Shown here piece after piece: positions 8,860 to 17,197 of a stretch of 42,706 bases of DNA. The first letter of the stretch is position 1, and the number at the start of each line of letters is the position of its first letter. The notes beneath the pieces are model-generated. The model was not told the DNA's origin. It made no database searches and saw nothing but the letters and a program-made list of their open reading frames with translations. The DNA is from Verrucomicrobiota bacterium (GTDB taxonomy: Bacteria; Chlamydiota; Chlamydiia; Chlamydiales; FEN-1388). The stretch lies in contig JAFEGT010000023.1 in the NCBI GenBank assembly GCA_018239765.1, positions 26,577 through 69,282 of the forward strand. Reading direction: 5' to 3'. Position numbers and translations under genes: made by a program.

Positions 8860-9597
8860 ATGAACTGGCGAAAAGGGTTTTATGGCGTTGCAGTAGCAGC
8901 GGTGCTGACGATTATTACGGCTATGCAGCTGCAATCAAAACAACAAACAATTTTAACCCAGGTAAATAGCGAAAAGTGGCCATTTAGCTTGCCGGCGCTC
9001 CCATTTAGCTATGATGCGCTGGAGCCTGCTATCGATGCCAAAACCGTTGATATTCACTACAGCCGTCATCATAAGGCCTATGTGGATGCCCTTAATAAGG
9101 CTTTGGCCGGGACTAAGTGGTCAGGCTATCGTCTTGAAGAGCTATTTGCCGTGGCAGATACGCTTCCTCCCGCTATCCGTAACAATAGTGGCGGCCACTG
9201 GAATCATACTTTTTATTGGAACTGCATCCGTTCGCCTATGGCAAATCCAGGACCAAGTAAAAAAATGCTCACACTTTTAGAAAAAAACTTTGGTTCATTT
9301 GAAGAATTTAAAGCAAAGTTTAAGGAGACTGGTGTTACTGAATTTGGTAGTGGCTGGGCATGGCTTGTTGTAAAGCCTGATGGCTCGCTTGCTCTCTATG
9401 CATCCAACGACCAAGCCAATCCACTTACAGAGAAGTTGGGCAAGCCTATACTTGCGTGTGATGTGTGGGAACATGCCTACTACCTAAAGTATCTCAATCG
9501 TCGAGATGAATACATGGATGCTTTTTGGAATGTGGTAAATTGGCAAAGAGTTGAAGAGCTTCTTGATTCGGCTGTGAGCCTCCCACAGCCGAAATAG
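8860..9597 (+). CDS. sodA: Exported or membrane-anchored Mn/Fe superoxide dismutase
   Basis: The core (residues about 40-240) is a classic iron/manganese SOD that dismutates superoxide to peroxide and oxygen. Metal-ligand contexts are visible: IHYSRHHKAYVD (first His), GGHWNHTFYW (second His) and DVWEHAYYLKY (Asp and His). The Gly-Gly before HWNH and the Gln in NDQANPL are the arrangement usual in Mn enzymes rather than Fe enzymes. Unusually, about 35 extra N-terminal residues include a hydrophobic signal or anchor segment (GVAVAAVLTIITAMQ), placing the enzyme outside the cytoplasm. The ATG has AGGTGAGG upstream. A terminator hairpin is embedded in its last codons. Confidence 0.95.
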   Translation: MNWRKGFYGVAVAAVLTIITAMQLQSKQQTILTQVNSEKWPFSLPALPFSYDALEPAIDAKTVDIHYSRHHKAYVDALNKALAGTKWSGYRLEELFAVADTLPPAIRNNSGGHWNHTFYWNCIRSPMANPGPSKKMLTLLEKNFGSFEEFKAKFKETGVTEFGSGWAWLVVKPDGSLALYASNDQANPLTEKLGKPILACDVWEHAYYLKYLNRRDEYMDAFWNVVNWQRVEELLDSAVSLPQPK

Positions 9598-9606
9598 CGC
9601 TTTTTA
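9568..9606 (+). terminator. Hairpin terminator overlapping the 3' end of sod
   Basis: A 9-bp perfect stem (TCGGCTGTG at 9568-9576 with CACAGCCGA at 9584-9592, 7-nt loop) encodes the final residues of SOD and is followed by a short T-run at 9601-9605. The next gene converges from the other strand, so it insulates the two. Confidence 0.65.
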
Positions 9607-10356
9607 TAATAGATGGAGATGTACTGTAGCTGCAACTGAGCCTGTAAGCTCCATATGCTGTTTTGCAGTAACTTCTATGCTCATAAGATCGCCCTCATTA
9701 ATAGTAAGATCACCACTAATTGGATAATAACCGTTGGATGTAATGTCACTTGTTGATATGGCAGTAGGGGAGCCATTTACCCAAATGGTTACAGTCACAG
9801 GGGCTGCACTGGCGCCAAGGTTGCTTATTACAATACCGCCACTCACTTGTGTTGTGCTAAGTACGCCTGCATATTCAACTTCGGCAGTTTTTGAGGCTGG
9901 GAAGTGATAGTAGTCACCTAAAAATGCAGAGACCCTTTCATTACCTGTCGCCACGTTTAAAGAACCTGAAAAGTGATATGGGATTCGTGTGGTAGCATCT
10001 AGACCCGCAAGACCTACTGGGCCTGAAGGACCGGTTGGGCCTGTGGGGCCGGTAGCTCCTGTTGATCCTGTTGGACACAGTGTACATGTACCGCCAGTGC
10101 CAGCAGGGCCTTGGGGGCCTGTTGCACCCGTAGGACCTGTAGCTCCTTGTGGGCCGGTAGGACCTACATGGATGTGATGATGATCTTCTGATGAAGAAGA
10201 TGAAGATGAAGACCAATGGCCATGATGATCTTCTTCAGGTGTTACTAAATTTCGGATGTAGGATGGTAGCTGTTTAATCCAGCTATCGTCGGGTGCTTCG
10301 TCTGCAGAAAGCATCTGCGTGAATGCTAAAGCATGTATGAAGAGCAATCGTTTCAT
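9604..10356 (-). CDS. Secreted collagen-like protein with Trp-(Ser)8 linker
   Basis: 250 residues from the ATG at 10356, which has AAGGAA upstream; an upstream in-frame start at 10431 would bury the signal peptide. Order of parts: signal peptide ([18 protein letters not shown]), an acidic/His stretch, the linker [12 protein letters not shown], a His-rich patch, then two Gly-X-Y collagen-like blocks ([18 protein letters not shown] and [15 protein letters not shown]) separated by a Cys pair (CTLC), and a C-terminal beta-rich domain of about 130 residues. The layout recalls bacterial collagen-like surface proteins (BclA-type stalk plus head). The W(S)n linker recurs in the beta-helix array at 30-42 kb. 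The Cys pair could cross-link trimers. Likely surface-exposed; the role is inference. Confidence 0.88.
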   Translation of the reverse strand: MKRLLFIHALAFTQMLSADEAPDDSWIKQLPSYIRNLVTPEEDHHGHWSSSSSSSSEDHHHIHVGPTGPQGATGPTGATGPQGPAGTGGTCTLCPTGSTGATGPTGPTGPSGPVGLAGLDATTRIPYHFSGSLNVATGNERVSAFLGDYYHFPASKTAEVEYAGVLSTTQVSGGIVISNLGASAAPVTVTIWVNGSPTAISTSDITSNGYYPISGDLTINEGDLMSIEVTAKQHMELTGSVAATVHLHLL

Positions 10357-10376
10357 AATAAATTTCCTTATATTTT

Positions 10377-10394
10377 CCCCGGACCGTGCCGGGG
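10377..10394 (-). promoter_or_regulatory. GC-rich hairpin in the leader of the collagen-like gene
   Basis: CCCCGG at 10377-10382 pairs with CCGGGG at 10389-10394 around a 6-nt loop, about 20 nt upstream of the start and just before the ribosome-binding site. It may protect or regulate the mRNA 5' end, or it may be incidental. Confidence 0.35.
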
Positions 10395-10484
10395 CTGCAA
10401 ATACAAGAACAGATATGTACAAAGAATGCAATAAAAAAGATTATTACGTATTGCAACGCACATAATTTGGAAAGTTTAGATTCT

Positions 10485-10512
10485 TTGACTGTTTATATGA
10501 TTTGTGTAATAC
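10485..10512 (+). promoter_or_regulatory. Candidate sigma70-type promoter for the BTB gene
   Basis: TTGACT (10485-10490), a 16-nt spacer and TAATAC (10507-10512) lie 30 nt upstream of the BTB protein start, in the divergent gap with the collagen-like gene. Confidence 0.45.
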
Positions 10513-10542
10513 TTAAGTGATATTTTATTATTATGAGGTTGT

Positions 10543-11571
10543 ATGTCTTGGATTACTATATGTAATGCAAATAAAGTGCTTCTTTCGGATCTTGCATCTT
10601 TTCCGCAGCAGAAAATTCTCAGTAAAAATTCTAGAATGACGCGTGCATTAAATGGTATTTTGCAAAGTGTTCTTAATGCAATAGATGCTGGAAAAAGCTC
10701 TGCCGAGACAACTCTGCAGCAGTACTCTCTTCACCCCAAATATACAAATCGAGTTGCCGCTTTAGTGCATCGGTTATGGGGCTTTACAGTGCATGCAAAT
10801 GGTGTTGATCGTTACTCTACCTCTGCAAAAGATGGCGACTATCCTGTAAGTAAAGTGCGTGCTAAATTACACATCACATGGACTCATGCGGATGTGCCAA
10901 AATTTGATTTTACAGTTTTTCAGCAATTTCGTGACCAGTTTATTGACATAACACTTGTTTCTGGAGGCGCAAAATTTGGTGCGCATAAACTGCTCCTTGC
11001 TGCGCGAAGTGAAATGATGAAAGCATTGCTTACTGGCAGGTTTAAAGAAGCAAACACACATGAAGTCCCTTTCAATGTAGCTCCTGAGACATTTGGTTCT
11101 TTTCTTGATGTTCTCTACGGTGGTCAATGCCTTCTCTCAGGAAAATCAATAGACTTTATTGAGCAGTTATTTGAACTTGCCACCTACTTTATAGTGCCTG
11201 ACATAAAAGTTGCCTGTTGGAGCGCACTTGCTCAGCTAATCTCAGAGCAAACGGCTGCAAGAATTACTGAAATTGCAAGAAGGTTAGACTGTAAAGAGCT
11301 TCTTGGTATCTGCTCCTGGAAAAGTACTGAAGAAAAGATACAATCTCCCTGCCCATACATTAAAGATTTTACAGTGGCGGACAAACCGATTGAAGAGCTT
11401 GCGGTAATCTTGCAGCTTAATCAATTTTTACAAAACCCCAAAGTGCATCGTGAGTGCGTGGTTGCACTCCGGAACCTATCTTGCGAAGAGACGATTGAGC
11501 GGGTGCAAAGTATTGCACAAAAATATGGACTTTCAGAACTGCTTGTTGAAGAAATGGATACAAACGAGTAA
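10543..11571 (+). CDS. BTB/POZ-domain protein (eukaryote-like)
   Basis: 342 residues. A BTB/POZ fold spans about residues 127-235: FRDQFIDITLVSG, then the hallmark FGAHKLLLAARSEMMKALL, the segment EVPFNVAPETFGSFLDVLYGG, and an alternating leucine-rich helix (LFELATYFIVPDI). Flanking helical regions (1-110 and 236-342) do not match a domain I know; the part after the BTB has a BACK-like position. In eukaryotes BTB domains dimerise and bind Cullin-3 ubiquitin ligases. In bacteria they are rare and found chiefly in intracellular lineages as candidate secreted effectors. No Sec signal is present. The ATG has GAGG 5 nt upstream. Confidence 0.87.
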   Translation: MSWITICNANKVLLSDLASFPQQKILSKNSRMTRALNGILQSVLNAIDAGKSSAETTLQQYSLHPKYTNRVAALVHRLWGFTVHANGVDRYSTSAKDGDYPVSKVRAKLHITWTHADVPKFDFTVFQQFRDQFIDITLVSGGAKFGAHKLLLAARSEMMKALLTGRFKEANTHEVPFNVAPETFGSFLDVLYGGQCLLSGKSIDFIEQLFELATYFIVPDIKVACWSALAQLISEQTAARITEIARRLDCKELLGICSWKSTEEKIQSPCPYIKDFTVADKPIEELAVILQLNQFLQNPKVHRECVVALRNLSCEETIERVQSIAQKYGLSELLVEEMDTNE

Positions 11572-11629
11572 ATAGCTTGTCGAATAGATAATTGCTCAGT
11601 ATAATTCGGACAAAATTTAAGAGGATTTT

Positions 11630-12850
11630 ATGGGAATACATTTTTGGATTGCAACAGAAGGGCCGGTTGTTACCTACTTAGAAAGTAAAGTTGATGAGTG
11701 GAATAAATCGCACCTTGAGTGTCAGGTTAAAATTCAAAATACTGCAAGTGATCGCAACTACGGCGTGCCAGCACAGGTTGCTTTAGGTAAGCCTGGCCCC
11801 GATCAGCCGTCGCTTGTCCTTGCTCCAGAGTTTATGACAAGCAGCTTGATGACTGCTATTGGCGAGAAAAAAATTATCCCTGTCTATGACATTCTTCATG
11901 ACGCTCAGCTTCAAAAAATTGCTACTCTGGTTCAAAAAACATTTGGCGACAGTCAAGGTAGGGCAGTTTCTCTGCCACTTAACCCTGCTTGCGGCGTTAT
12001 CTATACAAATAAACAGGCGCTTGAAAAGGCGGGCATTGATCGAGAGTATGTGCCGCAAACTATGGAAGAGCTCGAAGAGCTCTGCCGAAAGATGGTAAAG
12101 CTCGGCATTGTAGAAAAGGGCTATACAACTGCGTGGCCACCTGCCTATCTTATAGAAATTCCAGCGGCTCAGCGCGATGCTCCTGTTGCAGAGCCTGACA
12201 ACGGTTTTTCGGGTAAAGGTAACTATACACTCAGTTCTGAATGGCTAAAAAACCATCTTCTAGATATCAGACGCCAGGCAAAAGAGGGCATTTATGTCTA
12301 TGCTGGGCCTGACAATAATGCCAAAAAGCCATTTATTGAAAACAAGGTGGCTTTTTACATGCAAGGCTCATCTCACGCTGAATTTTTACAAAAAGAAGCA
12401 AAGTTTGATGTAGGCTATGGCCCACTTCCTACCCTTGAGCGCGGCCAGAGCGAAAAGCATGCGCTGCCTCTTGGCGGTGCTTCAATATGGGTGCTGGATA
12501 ACGAGCAAACAAGACGTGCGCTTGATGGCGTCCGCGGCTTTTTAGACTATCTTGCAAGCGATGAGGTGCAAGAGGGGTTACATAAGACAGCTGTAAGTGT
12601 ACCCGTCTCTCAATCGTTACCTCAAAAGCTTGAAGAGTTTTATAAAGATCATCCTCTTCATCGAGCGGTAGTTGCGCAAACAATCGAAGCTACACTCGGC
12701 GATTTTTCTTACGGTATCCGTATGCCAAACTATGCTGCGGCACGTAAAGAGCTCTTTACGCTGATCGAAAAATTTGTCGATGAAAAAACAACTGATGAAG
12801 AAGCCGTTGCTCTTTTGCAGAGGTTTGACGCAGAGTTTAGTCTGAAATAG
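11630..12850 (+). CDS. UgpB/MalE-like solute-binding protein lacking a signal peptide
   Basis: 406 residues matching the whole mature length of an extracellular sugar/glycerol-phosphate binding protein. Visible family segments: FWIATEGPVVTYLESKVDEWN at the N-terminus, GVIYTNKQALEKAGID, the hinge region with FIENKVAFYMQGSS, and GGASIWVLDNEQTRRALDGV then FLDYLASDEVQE. The protein starts exactly where the mature domain of UgpB starts: an in-frame TAA lies three codons before the ATG and GAGG sits before it, so no signal peptide can be encoded here. No ABC permease or ATPase for sugars is adjacent. It may act as a cytoplasmic binding protein, be secreted by another route, or be a relic. Its last 14 nt overlap the convergent HAD gene. 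Confidence 0.85.
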   Translation: MGIHFWIATEGPVVTYLESKVDEWNKSHLECQVKIQNTASDRNYGVPAQVALGKPGPDQPSLVLAPEFMTSSLMTAIGEKKIIPVYDILHDAQLQKIATLVQKTFGDSQGRAVSLPLNPACGVIYTNKQALEKAGIDREYVPQTMEELEELCRKMVKLGIVEKGYTTAWPPAYLIEIPAAQRDAPVAEPDNGFSGKGNYTLSSEWLKNHLLDIRRQAKEGIYVYAGPDNNAKKPFIENKVAFYMQGSSHAEFLQKEAKFDVGYGPLPTLERGQSEKHALPLGGASIWVLDNEQTRRALDGVRGFLDYLASDEVQEGLHKTAVSVPVSQSLPQKLEEFYKDHPLHRAVVAQTIEATLGDFSYGIRMPNYAAARKELFTLIEKFVDEKTTDEEAVALLQRFDAEFSLK

Positions 12851-13610
12851 GACGAAATAACTCTGCTCGTAAATCTTTGTAGCTATGAATGATTGCCGTT
12901 GCTTTTGTAAAATCTTGCTCAAGAGTAAATTTGTTAGGCACAGCAACTGCAGTCATTCCAGCGCCTGTTGCAGCTTCGATTCCGGCAGCTGTATCTTCAA
13001 AGACTAGGCACTTTGTAACCGAAATACCCAAGCGCTTCGCTGCTTCCATGTAGATATAGGGCTTGGGTTTGTTTTTTCCTTGATCATCGACATAGTCTTC
13101 AAGATCATCTGAGCCTGAAATTACAAGATCAAATGCATGCTCTAACCCAATCTGTTTTAGGTTCTGCAGGATTTCATCGCGGGGAGCGGATGAGGCGAGT
13201 CCAACTTTGATTCCTAAGTAGTTCTTTTGGTCTGCAAGGTGTCGTGCAAATGCGATCATTTCTTCTATCGGAGGGACGCCCTCTTTTTGTAGAACGGTAT
13301 ATCTATCATTCTTACGCTCGATAACTCTTTCGGGGATTTCAATATTTTTTTGTTTGTTTAGCATAAGAAGAATGTTTTTTGAGCTGTGACCTACAACGGG
13401 CATATACTCTTCGATAACAAAAGGAATGTTTTCTACTGCGAGAGCCTCTTGCCAAGCTAAAAACTTTAAATATTCTGTGTCAACCAATACTCCATCACAG
13501 TCAAAAATTACTGCTTCGATATGGCTGGCGTAGGGGGTAGAGATAGCAGCAGTGAGAGGATTAAGGGTAAGTAAAAATACAAAAATTTTAATAGTGTTGC
13601 GTATGAACAT
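12837..13610 (-). CDS. Exported HAD-superfamily hydrolase (beta-phosphoglucomutase-like)
   Basis: 257 residues from the ATG at 13610, which has GAGG 5 nt upstream; the longer open frame to 13784 has no such site. A clear signal peptide (MFIRNTIKIFVFLLTLNPL, cut near TAA) is followed by the HAD core: motif I DCDGVLVDTE, a helical cap (residues about 45-110), motif II in GLASSAPRDE, motif III Lys in NKPKPYIYMEAAKRLG, and motif IV FEDTAAGIEAA. The DxD nucleophile/acid pair is intact, so it should be an active phosphatase or phosphomutase. A periplasmic place for this normally cytosolic group is unusual. Substrate unknown. Confidence 0.87.
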   Translation of the reverse strand: MFIRNTIKIFVFLLTLNPLTAAISTPYASHIEAVIFDCDGVLVDTEYLKFLAWQEALAVENIPFVIEEYMPVVGHSSKNILLMLNKQKNIEIPERVIERKNDRYTVLQKEGVPPIEEMIAFARHLADQKNYLGIKVGLASSAPRDEILQNLKQIGLEHAFDLVISGSDDLEDYVDDQGKNKPKPYIYMEAAKRLGISVTKCLVFEDTAAGIEAATGAGMTAVAVPNKFTLEQDFTKATAIIHSYKDLRAELFRPISD

Positions 13611-13785
13611 TTTGCCTCTAAATTTGTTATATTTATAATACACTGAAGCTATTGAAGACAAGAGTATATTTGCTTTCCTTAAACCTCTTGAAACTACGCG
13701 AATAGTATTTCTGGAATTTAAAGCGGTTGACGGGATTAGGGGAAAGAGAAATAATGCTCGGGTCTTAATTTTGTAGGGGATCATT

Positions 13786-14064
13786 ATGCAAGCAAATCAA
13801 GTAGGTGCGCGACAGAGGGCAGTTAATTACTATGAAGAAGCTGAAAGACAAGTCTGTTCGTGCGAGGTAAAGGCCTGTGCGGTCTTTACAGCTGTTATTT
13901 CGATAGCCTCAGTTGTCACTGTCTGTTATGGCATTTCTGAGTTTGCAGACGGTATCACAGTAAACAGTGGGGCTCAAGCTACAAAAGGCCTCTATATAGT
14001 TATAGGTGGCCTCTTTGGTTCTGCTTTGAGCCTTATATCCTGCTCATGCCTCTGCTGCTGTTAA
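13786..14064 (+). CDS. Two-TM small protein with C-terminal Cys cluster
   Basis: 92 residues with two hydrophobic helices (about 30-50 and 67-85) and an N-terminal charged stretch. The last eight residues, SCSCLCCC, contain five cysteines, and further Cys lie at the edge of TM1 (QVCSCEVKAC). AGGGG precedes the ATG. No family recognised. A juxtamembrane Cys cluster resembles S-acylation sites of eukaryotic membrane proteins and of some bacterial effectors lipidated by the host; it could also bind metal or form disulfides. Confidence 0.7.
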   Translation: MQANQVGARQRAVNYYEEAERQVCSCEVKACAVFTAVISIASVVTVCYGISEFADGITVNSGAQATKGLYIVIGGLFGSALSLISCSCLCCC

Positions 14065-14163
14065 AGAATTTGCTTGGATGCAGTTGCGAGTAAAACTCAT
14101 CTATTCAAACGCATTGACGAGATGCTAACAAAATAAACCCATTTCTGGCATAGTCTCACAGTC

Positions 14164-16179
14164 ATGATTGTTGTGTTAACTGAAAAGCCATCCGTTGCGC
14201 GCGATATTGCGGCACATCTTGGTGCTAAGGCACGTCACGACGGCTATTTTGAAGGTAAGGGCTACCAGGTTACCTGGGCTTTTGGTCACCTCATTTCGCT
14301 TAAAGAACCTGACGACTATGACCCAAGCTTAAAAAAATGGTCGCTCCAGACCCTGCCGTTTGTACCAGCCAACTTTGAGCTCAAGGTTGTGGACGATAAG
14401 GGCGTGCAGAAGCAGTTTGGCATAATCAAAAAGCTCTTTATGGGTGCAAAAGAGCTTGTGGCCGCAACCGATGCGGGCCGTGAGGGTGAACTTATTTTTC
14501 GCTACATACTTGCTATGACAGGCTGCGTCGATAAACCGTGGAAGAGACTTTGGCTGTCGTCTTTGACTGAAGAAGCACTAGCCGCAGGCTTTACCAACAT
14601 GAAGCTGGGATCTGACTACAACAACCTGTTTGACGCTGCACGCTGTAGAAACGAAGCTGACTGGATTGTTGGTTTAAATGCCACGCGCAATATGACGGTG
14701 CGCTATGGAAGAGGTAATACCCTCTGGAGTGTAGGCCGCGTGCAGACGCCGGTGCTTGCTATGATTGTAAACCGCGATGATGAAATACGCCACTTTGTCT
14801 CAGAGCCCTTTTTTGAGCTCTTTACCAAATATCGAGATGTAGAATTTAAGGGTAAAAAAGATCGCTTTAAGACCAAGCAGGAGGCAGAAGTTCTTCTCGA
14901 GGCTATTAAAGATCATCCCTTCCAGGTAGATAAGGTCACAGCAAAAAAAGAGAACGAACATCCCCCTTTACTTTTTGATTTAACAGAACTTCAACGTGAG
15001 ATGAACAAAAAGCTTGGTATGACCGCTGCGGATACGCTGCAGATGGCTCAAAACCTCTACGAGCAGAAATATATTACCTATCCTCGTACCGATTCTCGCT
15101 ACTTGAGTAACGACATGAAGGCACAGGTGACTTCAATACTCAAATCGCTGAAGGCGCCTCTTGAATATGACAAGCTCAACTTTTCTAACCGCATTATCAA
15201 CGACAAAAAGGTAACCGACCACCACGCCATAATACCTACCGGCAAAACAGCGCAAGGTCTGTCGCATCAGATGCAGGCCGTCTATGATGCCATCGCTACG
15301 CGCCTTATAGCTGCATTTTATCCAAGCTGCGTAAAAGAGGTGACGACAATAGAGGGCTCGTCCAACGATGTTGCCTTTCAAGCCAAAGGTGTGCGCATTC
15401 TTACTCCGGGATGGACTGTGCTCTATCCTAAAAAGTCTGACGATAAAGAAAAAGAAAAGGACGAAGTGCAGGAGCTGCCGCTCTTTGAAAAAGGGGAGTC
15501 GGGCCCACATGCGCCCTTTATTTCTGAAGGGAAGACCAAGCCGCCAGCATCTTTTAATGAAAATGCCCTTTTAGGCGCTATGGAAACTGCTGGTAAACTT
15601 GTTGAAGATGAAGCCTTAAAAGAAGCGCTTAAAGAAAAGGGGATTGGCACGCCAGCAACACGGGCTTCTATCATCGAAACGCTCATCAAACGTAAGTACA
15701 TTGAGCGTTCAGGTAAGCAGCTAAAGGCAACAGAGCTTGGTCGCTACCTTATTTCTCTTGTGCAGGACCCCAACTTAAAGTCGCCGGAGTTGACAGGGGA
15801 GTGGGAGGCAAAATTAAAAGAGATAGAAAAGGGCAAGTATTCTGCTCGAGAGTTTATGGAGCAGATTGTAGGCTTTACAAAGCAGCTGATCAAAGAAAGC
15901 GATATATTTGCCCTGAATTTTGATGTCTATGGCGACTGCCCAAAGTGTAAAAGTCCTATTATCAAGGGCAACAAAGGATATGGCTGCAGTAAATGGAAAG
16001 AGGGCTGCTCCTATGTGCTCTGGAAGCAGTATAAAGATATCACACTTAGTGACAATCAGGTGCGGGCACTTTTGCAAAAGAAAATTTTGGCTCAACCAAT
16101 CGCTGGATCCATTTTGGCACTTTCACAGGGTGGCCAGATCCAGGACATCCCAGTACCCCAAGGTAATCGCTCTAAATGA
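14164..16179 (+). CDS. topB: DNA topoisomerase III (type IA)
   Basis: 671 residues. The Toprim domain opens with MIVVLTEKPSVARDIA and contains ATDAGREGELIFRY (acidic triad region). The type IA core follows: WSVGRVQTPVL, and the catalytic tyrosine in YITYPRTDSRYL (Tyr306). A helical segment (GIGTPATRASIIETL) completes the core. The C-terminus carries a Cys-rich zinc-finger-like module (CPKCKSPI ... GYGCSKWKEGC) and ends at VPQGNRSK. It relaxes and decatenates DNA after single-strand cleavage. Its stop overlaps the next gene's ATG (ATGA), so the two are probably co-translated. Confidence 0.95.
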   Translation: MIVVLTEKPSVARDIAAHLGAKARHDGYFEGKGYQVTWAFGHLISLKEPDDYDPSLKKWSLQTLPFVPANFELKVVDDKGVQKQFGIIKKLFMGAKELVAATDAGREGELIFRYILAMTGCVDKPWKRLWLSSLTEEALAAGFTNMKLGSDYNNLFDAARCRNEADWIVGLNATRNMTVRYGRGNTLWSVGRVQTPVLAMIVNRDDEIRHFVSEPFFELFTKYRDVEFKGKKDRFKTKQEAEVLLEAIKDHPFQVDKVTAKKENEHPPLLFDLTELQREMNKKLGMTAADTLQMAQNLYEQKYITYPRTDSRYLSNDMKAQVTSILKSLKAPLEYDKLNFSNRIINDKKVTDHHAIIPTGKTAQGLSHQMQAVYDAIATRLIAAFYPSCVKEVTTIEGSSNDVAFQAKGVRILTPGWTVLYPKKSDDKEKEKDEVQELPLFEKGESGPHAPFISEGKTKPPASFNENALLGAMETAGKLVEDEALKEALKEKGIGTPATRASIIETLIKRKYIERSGKQLKATELGRYLISLVQDPNLKSPELTGEWEAKLKEIEKGKYSAREFMEQIVGFTKQLIKESDIFALNFDVYGDCPKCKSPIIKGNKGYGCSKWKEGCSYVLWKQYKDITLSDNQVRALLQKKILAQPIAGSILALSQGGQIQDIPVPQGNRSK

Positions 16180-17174
16180 TTCCACTACAGTACACACCAC
16201 CCGCTCTCTACCATCTGCCAGTAGGCGCCTTCACACATTGTTATGAGCCAGTACCTAAAAGCATAGGGTATGTAGTTGGTGAGCGGGTTATACGACCATT
16301 ATTTGAGTATACAGCATCACTTCTTGCGCAGGGATTTCATGCTGTACAAGAGAGCGCCTTGGCGATTCACAGAAGCGTCGTAGCCTTTTCGCTTTTTCCG
16401 GTGGCAAGTGCCCAATTGTTAGAGCCTGCTGCATTATCAGAACTTGCCTGTTTGCCATTAAGAGAGAAGTCTCTTGAACTGCTTGAGATTGTCTATGGGG
16501 GTCTTGAACGTAAAGATCCCAATAACGTAGCAGCTACCGCTCTCAAGACAGTTATAAGTGCCAAGAAAAGCCCTGCTCTTGACTGCAAAAAGGTGCTCGA
16601 TGATTGTTCTCAGGCGGTTGCTTATGTTCGTGAGCATCTAGAGGAGCTTGTGCATGATATTGAAGCGGGATCGTTTCAACAGCAAAATGGTTTGGTTGAT
16701 GCGCTCTTGCGGCTTCTACACGAAGCTACCCTGTATAAAAAGAACAAAAGCCAATCTGAGTCGATCTTCACATTTTTATGGGGATCAAGCTTGTGGGGAT
16801 CAAGTAGTGACGAGCCAAAACTGCATCAAAAAAGCCTCTATAAGGCTCTGGACAGCCTTATCAGCCACAAGCGCTATGGCAGACTTCTTCAATCAAACGA
16901 TTGGATACGTTCAGCAGCAGTCTCGCTAGCTGTAGGTGAACTCAAACGTTTTCTTGAACCTGCCACAATGGATGAAGGGCAGAGCAGGCTTGTTAAAGAA
17001 GAGCTTCAGCGCCTCATAGATGAAGCAACACAAAATCTTGCCTGGAATCCGGCAATTGACTTTTTAGGCTACCTTGATAGTTACGTAAACGAAAAGATCT
17101 CACTTCAAGAGTTTGCGAGCAAGGCTTTAAACTTCATTGATGTTTTGCTCTACGTTGCAGAACAAGGCTCTTGA
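16176..17174 (+). CDS. Helical protein of unknown function downstream of topB
   Basis: 332 residues, no signal peptide, mostly predicted helix, with a low-complexity GSSLWGSSSDE segment near residue 205. A moderately hydrophobic stretch around residues 70-95 could be membrane-associated. No family recognised. It overlaps topB by 4 nt, and the TTG candidate start of the following nucleotidyltransferase overlaps its stop, so it sits in the topB-mntA-hepT transcription unit. Confidence 0.75.
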   Translation: MIPLQYTPPALYHLPVGAFTHCYEPVPKSIGYVVGERVIRPLFEYTASLLAQGFHAVQESALAIHRSVVAFSLFPVASAQLLEPAALSELACLPLREKSLELLEIVYGGLERKDPNNVAATALKTVISAKKSPALDCKKVLDDCSQAVAYVREHLEELVHDIEAGSFQQQNGLVDALLRLLHEATLYKKNKSQSESIFTFLWGSSLWGSSSDEPKLHQKSLYKALDSLISHKRYGRLLQSNDWIRSAAVSLAVGELKRFLEPATMDEGQSRLVKEELQRLIDEATQNLAWNPAIDFLGYLDSYVNEKISLQEFASKALNFIDVLLYVAEQGS

Positions 17175-17197
17175 TTTTTTTTTCTAAAAGATTCAAT

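Noticed and set aside
9989-10177. Plus-strand frame with GPVGPV-like collagen repeats
   Set aside because: It is the antisense of the real collagen-like gene; Gly-Pro codons read as Gly/Pro/Val on the other strand. It has no ribosome-binding site or signal peptide.
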